Source: Algoriphagus sp.
GTDB taxonomy: Bacteria; Bacteroidota; Bacteroidia; Cytophagales; Cyclobacteriaceae
NCBI GenBank assembly: GCA_023255285.1
Contig: JALRIY010000080.1
Location: 1 to 9,599, forward strand
Direction of reading: 5' to 3'
DNA length: 9,599 bases
A model generated the notes under the pieces. It had not been told where the DNA came from. It did not search any database and saw nothing but the letters and a program-made list of their open reading frames with translations. A program made the translations under genes and the position numbers. Shown piece by piece: positions 1 to 7,277 of the stretch (its first letter is position 1; the number at the start of each line of letters is the position of its first letter).

Positions 1-8
1 TCACCACT

Positions 9-704
9 ATGAGTTCAGAGACAGGATTCTTCCGCAGATACAAATTCATTGTAGACCGTTTCCCAGCTGAATGGAAAACCTATGATGTGCTGACTACCCT
101 GTACCGCTTGGCTTTCTTTTACCTCCGCGGAATGCTTCAACGCCTTTTTTTCAAACGCTCAAGTGGATGGGTACTAATCGGCAAAGGAGCATCCATTCGT
201 TATGCCAGACACCTGAGTGTCGGAAGAGATTTCATAGTTGAGGATTATGCTGAGGTCAACTGCATGACCTACCGCGGCATTGTAGCAGGTGACCGTGTCA
301 CAATCGGAAAACATGCGATCATCAGACCAACGAATATTTATGGGTCAGCGATAGGCGAAGGTCTCAAAATCGGAAACAACTCAAGTATTGGGCCCTATTC
401 CTACATAGGTTGTTCCGGTTTTATTGAAATAGGAGACAATGTAATGATGTCGCCAAGAGTAAGTATTTATGCCGAAAATCACTTATTTGATCATCCCGAA
501 CTGACTATAAAAGAACAGGGTGTAAAACGGGAATTTGTGAAAATAGAGGACGATTGCTGGATTGCAGCCAACACCATAATTCTTGCAGGTGTTACTATTG
601 GCCGTGGATCAGTAATCGCAGCAGGAAGTGTGGTCACGAAAGATATTCCTCCTTACAGCGTAGTTGGTGGGGTTCCAGCAAAAGTCATAAAAAGCCGTAA
701 ATAG
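9..704 (+). CDS. Hexapeptide-repeat (left-handed beta-helix) O-acyltransferase, WbbJ/maltose-acetyltransferase-like
   Basis: This is probably a cytoplasmic acyl-CoA-dependent (most often acetyl) transferase acting on a sugar or sugar-lipid intermediate of a surface polysaccharide. Residues about 1-55 form a basic and aromatic N-terminal extension with a hydrophobic patch (LYRLAFFYLRGML, 31-43) that might lie on the membrane. From about residue 57 to 228 the protein shows imperfect hexapeptide repeats ([LIV]-G-x4), for example IGNNSSIGPYSYIG and IGRGSVIAAGSVV. It ends in the typical family closing segment (IPPYSVVGGVPAKVI, 213-227). H158 in the AENHLFDHP loop is the likely catalytic histidine, with H162 nearby. 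The length of 231 aa is slightly above a bare acetyltransferase because of the extension. The ATG at 9 gives a normal start, but only eight bases precede it, so an upstream start cannot be excluded. It lies 36 bp before the amidotransferase gene, which suggests one operon. Family is secure; acceptor and acyl group are unknown. Confidence 0.9.
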   Translation: MSSETGFFRRYKFIVDRFPAEWKTYDVLTTLYRLAFFYLRGMLQRLFFKRSSGWVLIGKGASIRYARHLSVGRDFIVEDYAEVNCMTYRGIVAGDRVTIGKHAIIRPTNIYGSAIGEGLKIGNNSSIGPYSYIGCSGFIEIGDNVMMSPRVSIYAENHLFDHPELTIKEQGVKREFVKIEDDCWIAANTIILAGVTIGRGSVIAAGSVVTKDIPPYSVVGGVPAKVIKSRK

Positions 705-740
705 CTTACTGACCCTAATCAATAAAGAAGAAGCTAATCT

Positions 741-2648
741 ATGTGTGGCATCCTAGGTATAATCTCTAAAAAGGCACTAAATAACTTTCGCTCAGATTAT
801 TTTGATCCACTCAGCCATGCCCTAGACCAGATGGAATACCGTGGGCCAGATAACAAAGGCATCTGGATGGAAGACGGCATTTGCTTAGGCCATCGCCGCT
901 TGTCAATTATCGATCTTTCGGCTGATGGCAATCAGCCTTTTCATTCTTCTTGTAACCGGTATGTTATTGTTTTCAATGGGGAAATATTCAATTATCGGGA
1001 ACTAAAATCAGACCTGAAAAAGCTCGGCCATGGATTTAGAACCGAAACGGATACGGAGGTTATCCTGGCAGCATTCAGTCAGTATGGAGCCGATTTTTGC
1101 AAGGTTCTTAGAGGAATGTTTGCCCTCGTCATTTATGATCGCAAGGAAAAAGAGGTTGTTTTTGCGCGCGACAGATTAGGCAAAAAGCCACTTTTCATCT
1201 ATGAAAATGAAGAGGTTATCCTATTTTCTTCAGAAATTAAATTTTTTCATGCGTTCAAAAATATAGCACTTGAACTTGACGAGGAAAGCCTGTTAAATTT
1301 CCTATCCCTTCAATATATTCCTGGTCCAAGCACTATTTACAAGAAGATTAGGCAAGTCAGCCCGGGGAATATATTCCGGTATACCCTTGGCAAAACCCTT
1401 GGGGAAACGATTACTTACTGGAGCATCTTCGACCATGTCGGACAGCGAAAAGAACTCATGGAGCTTGAGGAAGTCGACAGCCTCATCGAAAAAAGTATAC
1501 AATACAGACTGATAGCCAATGTCGATATTGGATTGCTCCTAAGCGGAGGAATAGATTCCTCCCTCCTCGCCTGTTACATGAAGGATTTGGCCGGGAAAAA
1601 AGTAACAGCCTTTACGGTTGGATTTGCTGATACATCTATTGATGAATCTGTATTTGCAAAAAAAGTGGCAGCATCGCTAGACCTCGATCTTGTCCAATTG
1701 AGGCTGGGAGATATTACAGCGGCGGATTTCTCAGATGCTATTTATCATGCCGATCAGCCCCTTGGCGATTCGGCCATTATACCCACCTACCTTATTGCGA
1801 AATCAATTTCTCAGCATGTCAAAGTAGTCCTGTCCGGAGAAGGAGCAGATGAACTGTTTCATGGCTACGATCATTACCGTTACGAAAAATATTTTTACCA
1901 ATTCGGAAAGCTACCCTTTGCTGGGGCCAATGCATTGCTAGCACTTATTTCGGGTATGGGAGTTCGAAAACTTGACCGGATTAAGAACAAATTAAGGAGC
2001 ATTCAGTCCTTCAACTATGACACGGGGGTTTCTCGATGGACTTCCATTTTGAGTCCAGAATTAAGTCGCAATTACCTAACCGACCCTTATAAAAATACCG
2101 AGGACTACTCGGAACAATTTAATGGCTTCCTCCAGCACTTCGGAAAAGCATCCGGTAAACTTGAGTCAAGTCTGATGCTCGATTTGCTGACCTGGCTGCC
2201 AGACGACCTACTCGTAAAAACTGATCGGATGATGATGGCCTGTAGCGTAGAAGCCAGGACCCCATTTCTGGACCATCAGTTGGTGGAAGAAGTTGTTAAA
2301 TCATCTTCCCATTTTAGCAACAATTTATTTCAGTCAAAAAACTACCTGAGACAATTGTTAAAGAAGAAATTGCCAGTAGCTGTTTCAGAGTTGATCTCAA
2401 ACCGCCCGAAGCAGGGATTTGAAACTCCAAAGCTTCACTGGATGAATTCCAGCCTTGGCGAGCTTTCTTCCTATTTATTTTCTGAGGAAAACCTTAAAAA
2501 GAATCCCTATCTGAATTCAGATGCGGTGCTTACCTTATGGAATAATTCAAAAAAACGAATGCCAGGAACAAATTACCGTTTGGTCTGGAATATTTTTTGC
2601 TTTTTGGAGTGGTACAGACAACACGAAACTAAATTCGGATTTAAGTGA
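741..2648 (+). CDS. asnB: Asparagine synthase (glutamine-hydrolysing) / AsnB-like amidotransferase
   Basis: This is a two-domain ATP-dependent amidotransferase. The N-terminal Ntn glutaminase domain (about 2-215) releases ammonia from glutamine. The C-terminal domain adenylates a carboxylate and transfers the ammonia. The start is fixed by MCGI: Cys2 becomes the N-terminal nucleophile after Met removal. Other visible motifs are YRGPD (33-37), HRRLSIIDLS (51-60), FNGEIFN (78-84), the PP-loop ATP site SGGIDSS (268-274), GEGADELF (366-373), and the late motif KTDRMMMACSVEARTPFLDH (493-512). At 635 aa it has full family length and is unbroken. Members inside polysaccharide clusters are often annotated as asparagine synthetase but may amidate uronic-acid sugars instead; that specificity cannot be read from sequence alone. 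Its stop overlaps the start of the glycosyltransferase by one base, which indicates translational coupling in a glycan operon. Confidence 0.94.
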   Translation: MCGILGIISKKALNNFRSDYFDPLSHALDQMEYRGPDNKGIWMEDGICLGHRRLSIIDLSADGNQPFHSSCNRYVIVFNGEIFNYRELKSDLKKLGHGFRTETDTEVILAAFSQYGADFCKVLRGMFALVIYDRKEKEVVFARDRLGKKPLFIYENEEVILFSSEIKFFHAFKNIALELDEESLLNFLSLQYIPGPSTIYKKIRQVSPGNIFRYTLGKTLGETITYWSIFDHVGQRKELMELEEVDSLIEKSIQYRLIANVDIGLLLSGGIDSSLLACYMKDLAGKKVTAFTVGFADTSIDESVFAKKVAASLDLDLVQLRLGDITAADFSDAIYHADQPLGDSAIIPTYLIAKSISQHVKVVLSGEGADELFHGYDHYRYEKYFYQFGKLPFAGANALLALISGMGVRKLDRIKNKLRSIQSFNYDTGVSRWTSILSPELSRNYLTDPYKNTEDYSEQFNGFLQHFGKASGKLESSLMLDLLTWLPDDLLVKTDRMMMACSVEARTPFLDHQLVEEVVKSSSHFSNNLFQSKNYLRQLLKKKLPVAVSELISNRPKQGFETPKLHWMNSSLGELSSYLFSEENLKKNPYLNSDAVLTLWNNSKKRMPGTNYRLVWNIFCFLEWYRQHETKFGFK

Positions 2649-3808
2649 TGCGCACCCATGTACTATTAGTTGGTCACAGCGGTGATATGTACGGCGCAAG
2701 TCGATCATTGCTTAAACTAGTTCGTATTCTAAATGAGCAGTATACCGTCTATGTTTTATTGCCAGAGTCCGGCAGCTTGTCTGCTGAACTAACCGCTATA
2801 CTACCTGCCGATAGGATTCTTTTGAATGAAGATCTTTACATTTTCACACGTAAATCTTTCAAATTAACCTATCTCCTATCCACCCTTATTCGGTTTATCA
2901 ATAACCTAATTTTTATTCGAAAAATTATTCTGAAATACGGTATTCATATTATTCATACCAATTCAGGAGTAGTTCCGGCTCCGGCTTTAGCCGCCAAAAT
3001 TTCAAGAAGAAAACACATTTGGCATATTCGAGAATGGTTTGGAGATTTTAAACGATTTTGGCCATTTTACTCGGCTTTTATAACCCGTTTTTCAGATAAA
3101 GTAGTTTGTGTATCCAAGACCATGGCGGATCAATTCCATGGGCACAAGAAGGTGCTGCCCATTTACAATGGTTTTGAAATTCCTCAGATCAAAACCGAAA
3201 TAACAATCTCTGAAGAACTTCAACAAGGGATAAATCAGGCAGACTTAGTGTTAGGTTGCACTTCGAGAATTAGACTGATTCGAAAAGGACAGGAATACTT
3301 AATCGAGGCCATTGGGCGGCTTACTCATAAAACCGGTAAAAATATTCAGGCAATAATAATCGGAGATTATGTACCCGGCTATGAATCGCAAAAAGAGACC
3401 ATTACCTCATTGATTCAAAAATACCAACTTGAAGATCGGATACATTTTCTGGGACATTTAACCAATCCGCTTCCCTATTATACATTATTTGATGTATTTG
3501 TTTTGCCTTCAGGGGAGCCGGAACCTTTTGGCGGGGTGATCATGGAAGCCATGAGTTTAGGACTGCCAGTAATTGGCTCTAATGCTGGAGGAACGACAGA
3601 ACAAATAGCCGATGGACAAAATGGGTATTTGTTTGAAAATAAAAATCCAGAAGACCTTGCCAACAAAATAGAACTCCTCCTGAATGATCCTTCAAGCCTC
3701 AACTTATTTGGAGTTTGCTCCAGGGAAAGGATAGAAAAATATTTTAGTCTGGAGCTGCATAGGAAGAATATCCTAGAACTTTATAAGGAGCTTGGTATAG
3801 CTATTTGA
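2648..3808 (+). CDS. Glycosyltransferase family 4 (GT-B fold)
   Basis: This retaining GT-B glycosyltransferase likely transfers a sugar from an NDP-sugar to a growing lipid-linked glycan on the cytoplasmic face of the membrane. Using the ATG at 2648 (386 aa), the N-terminal Rossmann domain opens with VLLVGHSGDMYGASRS, the glycine/serine-rich acceptor-side loop, and continues through HTNSG (103-107). The C-terminal donor domain has SRIRLIRKG (206-214), where R207 and K213 correspond to the usual phosphate-binding Arg and Lys. It also has the E-x7-E signature EPFGGVIME (E292 and E300), followed by GLPVIGSNAGGTTEQI. The TGATG junction overlaps the preceding stop by one base. A GTG three bases earlier (2645) is an alternative start adding one Met. 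There is no signal peptide or clear transmembrane helix. It is the last gene of the three-gene run. Sugar specificity is unknown. Confidence 0.92.
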   Translation: MRTHVLLVGHSGDMYGASRSLLKLVRILNEQYTVYVLLPESGSLSAELTAILPADRILLNEDLYIFTRKSFKLTYLLSTLIRFINNLIFIRKIILKYGIHIIHTNSGVVPAPALAAKISRRKHIWHIREWFGDFKRFWPFYSAFITRFSDKVVCVSKTMADQFHGHKKVLPIYNGFEIPQIKTEITISEELQQGINQADLVLGCTSRIRLIRKGQEYLIEAIGRLTHKTGKNIQAIIIGDYVPGYESQKETITSLIQKYQLEDRIHFLGHLTNPLPYYTLFDVFVLPSGEPEPFGGVIMEAMSLGLPVIGSNAGGTTEQIADGQNGYLFENKNPEDLANKIELLLNDPSSLNLFGVCSRERIEKYFSLELHRKNILELYKELGIAI

Positions 3809-3832
3809 GGGTAGGGGTAGGGATTTAAGGGG
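3809..3832 (+). other. Four-run G-tract (potential G-quadruplex) abutting the glycosyltransferase stop codon
   Basis: Directly after the TGA (3806-3808) come four guanine runs of 3, 4, 3 and 4 bases, separated by TA, TA and ATTTAA. This fits the canonical G3+N1-7 quadruplex pattern on the coding strand. It is followed by six Ts (3838-3843) and seven Ts (3846-3852). The arrangement suggests an RNA structure at the operon end, perhaps aiding transcript ending or 3' end stability. The pattern is seen directly; folding and function are inferred. Confidence 0.45.
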
Positions 3833-4086
3833 AATCGTTTTTTACTTTTTTTGTAGCAACTGAAGTTTCCCTCTTTCGCAAGAATGGCAAGCCTCTCAAG
3901 GAAAGTTTTTAGAGAGCGCTGGCGCAAAAAAATAATTCTTGAAAATGGCCCCAAATAGTTCAAGTCCTTTAAAATCAACTCCATTCCTTCCAAATTTCCC
4001 TTCAAATTCCCCATTGGTATAAATTCGCTAGGGTTTTCACTCCAAAGTCAGGAGTTTATCCAATCAAACTCAAAAAACCTATCCTT
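3833..4086. other. Non-coding spacer between glycan operon and esterase gene
   Basis: No convincing gene lies here. A stop-free minus-strand stretch ends inside the upstream gene but has a low-complexity translation rich in Lys, Leu and Pro, so it is treated as spurious. The spacer contains T-tracts, short inverted repeats (CTTTC 3873-3877 with GAAAG 3901-3905; CTCTC 3893-3897 with GAGAG 3912-3916), a GCGC-TG-GCGC core (3916-3925) followed by seven As, and a small hairpin ACTCC/GGAGT (4039-4055) in the presumed leader of the esterase gene. The composition resembles the dispersed intergenic repeats common in Bacteroidota, but I cannot confirm a copy elsewhere. Confidence 0.4.
3995..4027 (+). 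promoter_or_regulatory. Weak candidate Bacteroidota-type promoter for the esterase gene
   Basis: TTTC (3995-3998), 21 bases, then TAAATTCG (4020-4027) approximates the Bacteroidota -33 TTTG / -7 TAnnTTTG pattern, with one mismatch in each box. It would start a transcript with a leader of roughly 50 nt before the ATG at 4087, and a 5-bp hairpin (4039-4055) lies within that leader. In AT-rich sequence such matches arise by chance, so confidence is low. Confidence 0.22.
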
Positions 4087-5013
4087 ATGAAGATTCAACT
4101 TAAAATCAGCCTATTCATTTTTTCAGTCCTTAGCTCCTTTGCGGTAGCTGCACAAGACGGAACTATCTATCCTCTGGAAACACCCAAAGAACCCAATGCA
4201 ATTTTATTAGGTACGGGTACTGTAGAAAACCAACCCGCACCAGAAACCTGGTTTCGGCAATGGGGAGACCCTATGGCTCGAAATATCTCAACTGCGACCC
4301 TCACTCCTTTCCTACCCGAACCTGGAAAAGCCAATGGAACCGCGGTAATCGTTGCTCCTGGAGGAGGATTCAGCTGGCTTTCCATGGGAAATGAAGGTTG
4401 GGAAGTAGCTGAAGCACTAGCCAAACAGGGAATCGCCGCCTTTGTACTGAAGTACAGATTGTATCCTACCCCACCTAACTTGGAAGATTTTTCTGCTTGG
4501 ATGAACCGCCCTCGTAATGCTCCGCCAGCTCCAGGTACTGCGCCGACCACACCTGCACCGTCACCCCTTCAGCGAGATCTCTCCAACCAATTGGAAGATG
4601 CCGAGGCTGCGTATGCCTTGATGATTAAAAATGCAAAAGAATGGGGCATTGACACCTCTAGAATCGGCATGATCGGCTTTTCCGCAGGTGCTGGGTTGAC
4701 GATGCATGCCACGCTTCACTCGACCACAATGAAATTGGCATTTATTGGCCCCATCTATGGGGGAATGGGACCTGTGGAAGTGCCCAAGGATGCCCCACCG
4801 ATGTTTAACGTGATCGCAACAGATGATTTTCTATTCCAAGGGCAATTTGGAATCATCCAATCCTGGCACAAGGCAGGTCGACCGGTAGAACTTCACCTCT
4901 ACCAAAATGGAGGTCATGGTTTTGGCCTTGGCAATCCCAACCGTACGAGCAATCGCTGGTTTGATGCCTTTGTCCATTGGCTAGATGTCAATCAGTTTAT
5001 GGGAAAGAAATAA
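4087..5013 (+). CDS. Secreted alpha/beta-hydrolase esterase (acetyl/xylan-esterase-like, BD-FAE type)
   Basis: This is probably an exported serine esterase that removes acyl groups (acetyl or similar) from a carbohydrate. A type I signal peptide is clear: K-containing n-region, hydrophobic core ISLFIFSVLSSFAV, and likely cleavage after AVAAQ near residue 23. The catalytic fold shows the oxyanion-hole motif APGGGF (G92-G94), the nucleophile elbow GFSAG with Ser199, an acidic candidate in IATDD (D246/D247), and the catalytic His277 in GGHGFG. A proline/alanine-rich segment at about 142-160 sits between the oxyanion loop and the nucleophile, probably a flexible surface loop or lid. The length (308 aa) is normal for single-domain members. 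It has its own spacer upstream and is separated by 196 bp from the first sulfatase, so it need not be co-transcribed with it. The hydrolase family is certain; the natural ester substrate is not. Confidence 0.88.
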   Translation: MKIQLKISLFIFSVLSSFAVAAQDGTIYPLETPKEPNAILLGTGTVENQPAPETWFRQWGDPMARNISTATLTPFLPEPGKANGTAVIVAPGGGFSWLSMGNEGWEVAEALAKQGIAAFVLKYRLYPTPPNLEDFSAWMNRPRNAPPAPGTAPTTPAPSPLQRDLSNQLEDAEAAYALMIKNAKEWGIDTSRIGMIGFSAGAGLTMHATLHSTTMKLAFIGPIYGGMGPVEVPKDAPPMFNVIATDDFLFQGQFGIIQSWHKAGRPVELHLYQNGGHGFGLGNPNRTSNRWFDAFVHWLDVNQFMGKK

Positions 5014-5055
5014 GCAGAAAGAAAATGGGGACAACAGAAGAGTTAAATGAAAATT

Positions 5056-5092
5056 AGGGCCCTGCTATTAGAATGGACTAAAACTAGGCCCT
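5056..5092 (+). terminator. Stem-loop downstream of the esterase gene, possible terminator
   Basis: AGGGCC (5056-5061) pairs with GGCCCT (5087-5092), and inside it TTAG (5068-5071) can pair with CTAA (5078-5081) around a 6-nt loop, giving an elongated imperfect hairpin 43 bp after the stop. No T-tract follows on the plus strand, so it may be a 3' stabilising structure rather than a classical intrinsic terminator. Confidence 0.3.
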
Positions 5093-5133
5093 TGAAACCA
5101 AATTGTCCTGAATATACGCGTGACTAAAGCTAC

Positions 5134-5163
5134 TTTGGCTTGAGTAAAAATTCTTTATCTTTC
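5134..5163 (+). promoter_or_regulatory. Candidate Bacteroidota-type promoter of the first sulfatase
   Basis: TTTG (5134-5137), an 18-base gap, and TATCTTTC (5156-5163) resemble the -33 TTTG and -7 TAnnTTTG elements, with only the last base of the -7 box differing and a spacer about one base short. The leader to the ATG at 5210 would be around 40 nt. This is the best promoter match I found in the window, but it is unverified. Confidence 0.35.
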
Positions 5164-5209
5164 TAGGTCACCTCTTCTGAAATACAAGAATTTAAACCTG
5201 ATTTCATTC

Positions 5210-6655
5210 ATGAGAATCCTTTTGCTAATTCTGGCTGGGCTATTATTTCAAACTATAGCCTTTGCTCAAAAACAAAATGAAAGGGCAAAGAATGTATTGA
5301 TTATCTATTCAGATGATCATAGCTACCATGCATTAGGTGCTGCAGGAAACAAAGAAATTTCAACGCCTAACCTAGATAAATTAGCAAAATCTGGACTGAT
5401 GTTTACCCAGGCTCATGTGATGGGAGGCCATCAGGGTGCTATTTGTATTCCAAGCAGAGCCATGCTACTTACGGGTCGTTACGTTAACAGATTGCCCAGT
5501 GACGGAAGCACAATTCCTGATAGTCTTGTAAGTATTCCGGAATTATTACGAGAAAAAGGCTACAACACCTACCATACCGGAAAATGGCATAGTGATAAAT
5601 TATCCCACAGCCGAATGTTTAGTGGAGGTGGTGATATTTTTTTCGGAGGAATGCACTTCCCTGAGTTTGGCGGACAGGAACATCCTACTGTTTATCTTTT
5701 TGATAGCACAGGAGTTTATGATGAAAAGCGTAAAAGGATAAGCGATACGTATAGCACAACTCTTTACGCTGAAAATGCCATCCAATTTTTGAGTAGTTCA
5801 ACGGCTAAATCGAACCCTTTTTTCTGTTATGTGGCATTTACTTCACCTCATGATCCTCGAACTCCTCCTGCAAAATTTTCAAGGATGTATGATCCAACAA
5901 AAATTACCTTACCAGCGAATTTTCTTAGCGAACATCCATTTGATAACGGCGACCTGAATGTACGAGATGAACAATTGCTGCCAGTTCCACGTGATCCTGA
6001 TGCCATAAAAAAAGATATCGCACTTTATTATGGCATGGTCAGTGAAATGGATGCCCAGGTAGGAAGGATCTTGGAAGCTCTTGAAAAAAACGGCTTGGTA
6101 GAAAATACCCTCATTGTTTTTGCAGGTGATAATGGTTTGGCCATGGGTCAGCATGGATTACTAGGCAAACAAAATCTATATGAACATAGTATCAGAGTGC
6201 CAATGATTCTATCCGGGCCTGGGGTACCCATCAATAAACAAACTGATGGCTTCACTTATCTTAGTGACATCACACCTACACTAATAGATTACTTAGCGCT
6301 AAATAGACCTTCAAGTGTCGAAGGAATATCTTTAATGCCAGTTTTTCTGGATCCTTCAAGGAAAGTGAGATCGTCTATATATAACGTTTACGGACACTGG
6401 AGTAGAAGTATTAAAACTGAAGATGGATTCAAAATGATTTTGTACAATGTAGACGGCGTTACAACAACCCAATTGTTCAACCTTAAAAATGACCCTTTAG
6501 AAATTACGGACCTTTCAAAAGATCCGATGTATATCGAAAAAATGCTTCAAATGAGGGAATTATTGAAACAACAAATGGCAGCTACATTTGACAATCTTAA
6601 AATTGATTTGCCAGATTGGGGAAGAAACAAAAACCAAAAGTCACGCGGAAGCTGA
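5210..6655 (+). CDS. Secreted formylglycine-dependent sulfatase (Cys type)
   Basis: This is an exported sulfuric-ester hydrolase of the alkaline-phosphatase-like type I sulfatase family. A signal peptide is evident (MRILLLILAGLLFQTIAFAQ, cleavage near residue 20). Catalytic and metal-site residues are all present by motif: D35/D36 in YSDDH; Cys79 in CIPSR with Arg83, where Cys is converted to formylglycine; K125 and H127 in GKWH; H214 in SPHDP; D307/N308 in GDNG; K320 in LLGKQN. The GQHGLLGKQNLYEHSIRVP stretch is seen in iduronate/choline/heparan-type sulfatases rather than arylsulfatase A, so its substrate is likely a sulfated glycan, but I do not assign a subfamily. At 481 aa it is full length with a basic, hydrophilic C-tail and no extra domain. 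No maturase is nearby, so activation must be provided from elsewhere. A conserved repeat hairpin lies 57 bp downstream. Confidence 0.93.
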   Translation: MRILLLILAGLLFQTIAFAQKQNERAKNVLIIYSDDHSYHALGAAGNKEISTPNLDKLAKSGLMFTQAHVMGGHQGAICIPSRAMLLTGRYVNRLPSDGSTIPDSLVSIPELLREKGYNTYHTGKWHSDKLSHSRMFSGGGDIFFGGMHFPEFGGQEHPTVYLFDSTGVYDEKRKRISDTYSTTLYAENAIQFLSSSTAKSNPFFCYVAFTSPHDPRTPPAKFSRMYDPTKITLPANFLSEHPFDNGDLNVRDEQLLPVPRDPDAIKKDIALYYGMVSEMDAQVGRILEALEKNGLVENTLIVFAGDNGLAMGQHGLLGKQNLYEHSIRVPMILSGPGVPINKQTDGFTYLSDITPTLIDYLALNRPSSVEGISLMPVFLDPSRKVRSSIYNVYGHWSRSIKTEDGFKMILYNVDGVTTTQLFNLKNDPLEITDLSKDPMYIEKMLQMRELLKQQMAATFDNLKIDLPDWGRNKNQKSRGS

Positions 6656-6711
6656 TTCGCATGGAAATATACTCAAGAGTAAATTCTACCAATCAAAGAA
6701 TTACATTTTTT

Positions 6712-6769
6712 GATTATCCGTAACCTTACCAGTAACTTAAAATATTATGAATTCCTGCGGATATTCGTC
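6712..6769. repeat. Sulfatase-associated palindromic repeat, copy 1
   Basis: This 58-nt element begins GATTATCCG and contains CCAG and CTTAAAAT. Over its first 32 bases it matches 25 positions of the element after the second sulfatase (9048-9106), and the 3' part is also alignable (GA-TT, CTGC, GATA). TATCCG (6715-6720) pairs with CGGATA (6758-6763), extended past a mismatch by GA/TC. It lies 57 bp after the first sulfatase stop. It may be a REP-like intergenic element or a 3' structural signal; no transposase or target duplication is visible. Confidence 0.5.
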
Positions 6770-6960
6770 GAATGAACAGAACACGTTCCACCGCTCACTT
6801 CCTTAAACTTCAAAACTTATTTTCTATAGGTGCTTGTTTACAAGTGCATAATCAGATTACCTATTTACAAAATGATATCGGCAAGTATTCCATTCCTATG
6901 CTTCAACATACCTGTAAACCATTGTGGACAATCATCGATTGATGACAGTTCACACCTGAC

Positions 6961-7011
6961 AGCCAAGTCGTTGCATGACTGGGCTTAGTATCTAAATTTT
7001 TATTTATTTTT
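6961..7011 (+). terminator. Hairpin followed by T-rich tract, terminator-like
   Basis: AGCC (6961-6964) pairs with GGCT (6982-6985); after one A/G mismatch AGTC (6966-6969) pairs with GACT (6977-6980) around a 7-nt loop. About 11 bases later comes a T-rich stretch (6997-7011). The separation is longer than in a standard intrinsic terminator, and no definite gene ends just upstream, so this is only a candidate. Confidence 0.25.
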
Positions 7012-7277
7012 AGTAATCGACTACAATGTGCTGGCTTTTGCCAACCTTCTCAACTGTAGACCATTAATTAGGGTTTAGCGTGTTGTGTAAATGAACAAAT
7101 TTAGAGGGCCTTACGATTCCACTTTGAACTCGAATCCCTAAGTTAACATTGTGCCACTCAGCAAAATTTAGAAACTTCCACCCCCTACATCTTCATCCCA
7201 AAATGCTCAAAATGATGGTTTTAACGTAGGGTTACTGGATTAAATTAGTTAGTTTAGGTTAAAAATAAATTCAAGGA

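Larger units (their letters stand above)
6656..7277. other. Unusually long 622-bp spacer between the two sulfatase genes
   Basis: No gene can be supported here. The spacer holds the first copy of the sulfatase-associated repeat (6712-6769), a 56-codon ATG-to-TGA reading frame (6772-6942) whose product I do not recognise, a hairpin with a T-rich tail (6961-7011), and AT-rich sequence before the second sulfatase. Near the second sulfatase, TAGTTTAG (7250-7257) resembles a -7 box but no matching -33 TTTG lies at the right distance. The size is large compared with the 36- to 280-bp gaps elsewhere in the window and could reflect a decayed gene or an insertion. Confidence 0.5.

Noticed and set aside
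3781..4014. 77-codon minus-strand ORF overlapping the end of the glycosyltransferase gene
   Set aside because: It overlaps a well-supported gene, its translation is low in complexity and reads through T/A tracts, and it matches no known family.
4167..4550. 127-codon minus-strand ORF inside the esterase gene
   Set aside because: It is a shadow of a gene with signal peptide and complete catalytic motifs on the other strand; its Gly/Pro/Ala-rich translation mirrors the proline-rich part of the esterase.
5600..6154. Two minus-strand ORFs within the first sulfatase
   Set aside because: Both lie entirely inside a clear sulfatase gene and their translations resemble no protein family.
6712..6769. 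Possibility that the palindromic repeats are insertion-sequence ends or attachment sites
   Set aside because: No transposase or integrase and no target-site duplication is visible around either copy, and the 2.3 kb between them carries an intact sulfatase rather than mobility genes.
6772..6942. 56-codon plus-strand ORF between the sulfatases
   Set aside because: It has an ATG and stop, but the product has no recognisable domain, signal peptide or family features, no clear ribosome site, and such a length occurs by chance in 600 bp. Kept only as part of a spacer finding.
7221..7257. Promoter before the second sulfatase
   Set aside because: TAGTTTAG at 7250-7257 is one base from the -7 consensus, but no TTTG lies 19-21 bases upstream, so the match is too weak to list.
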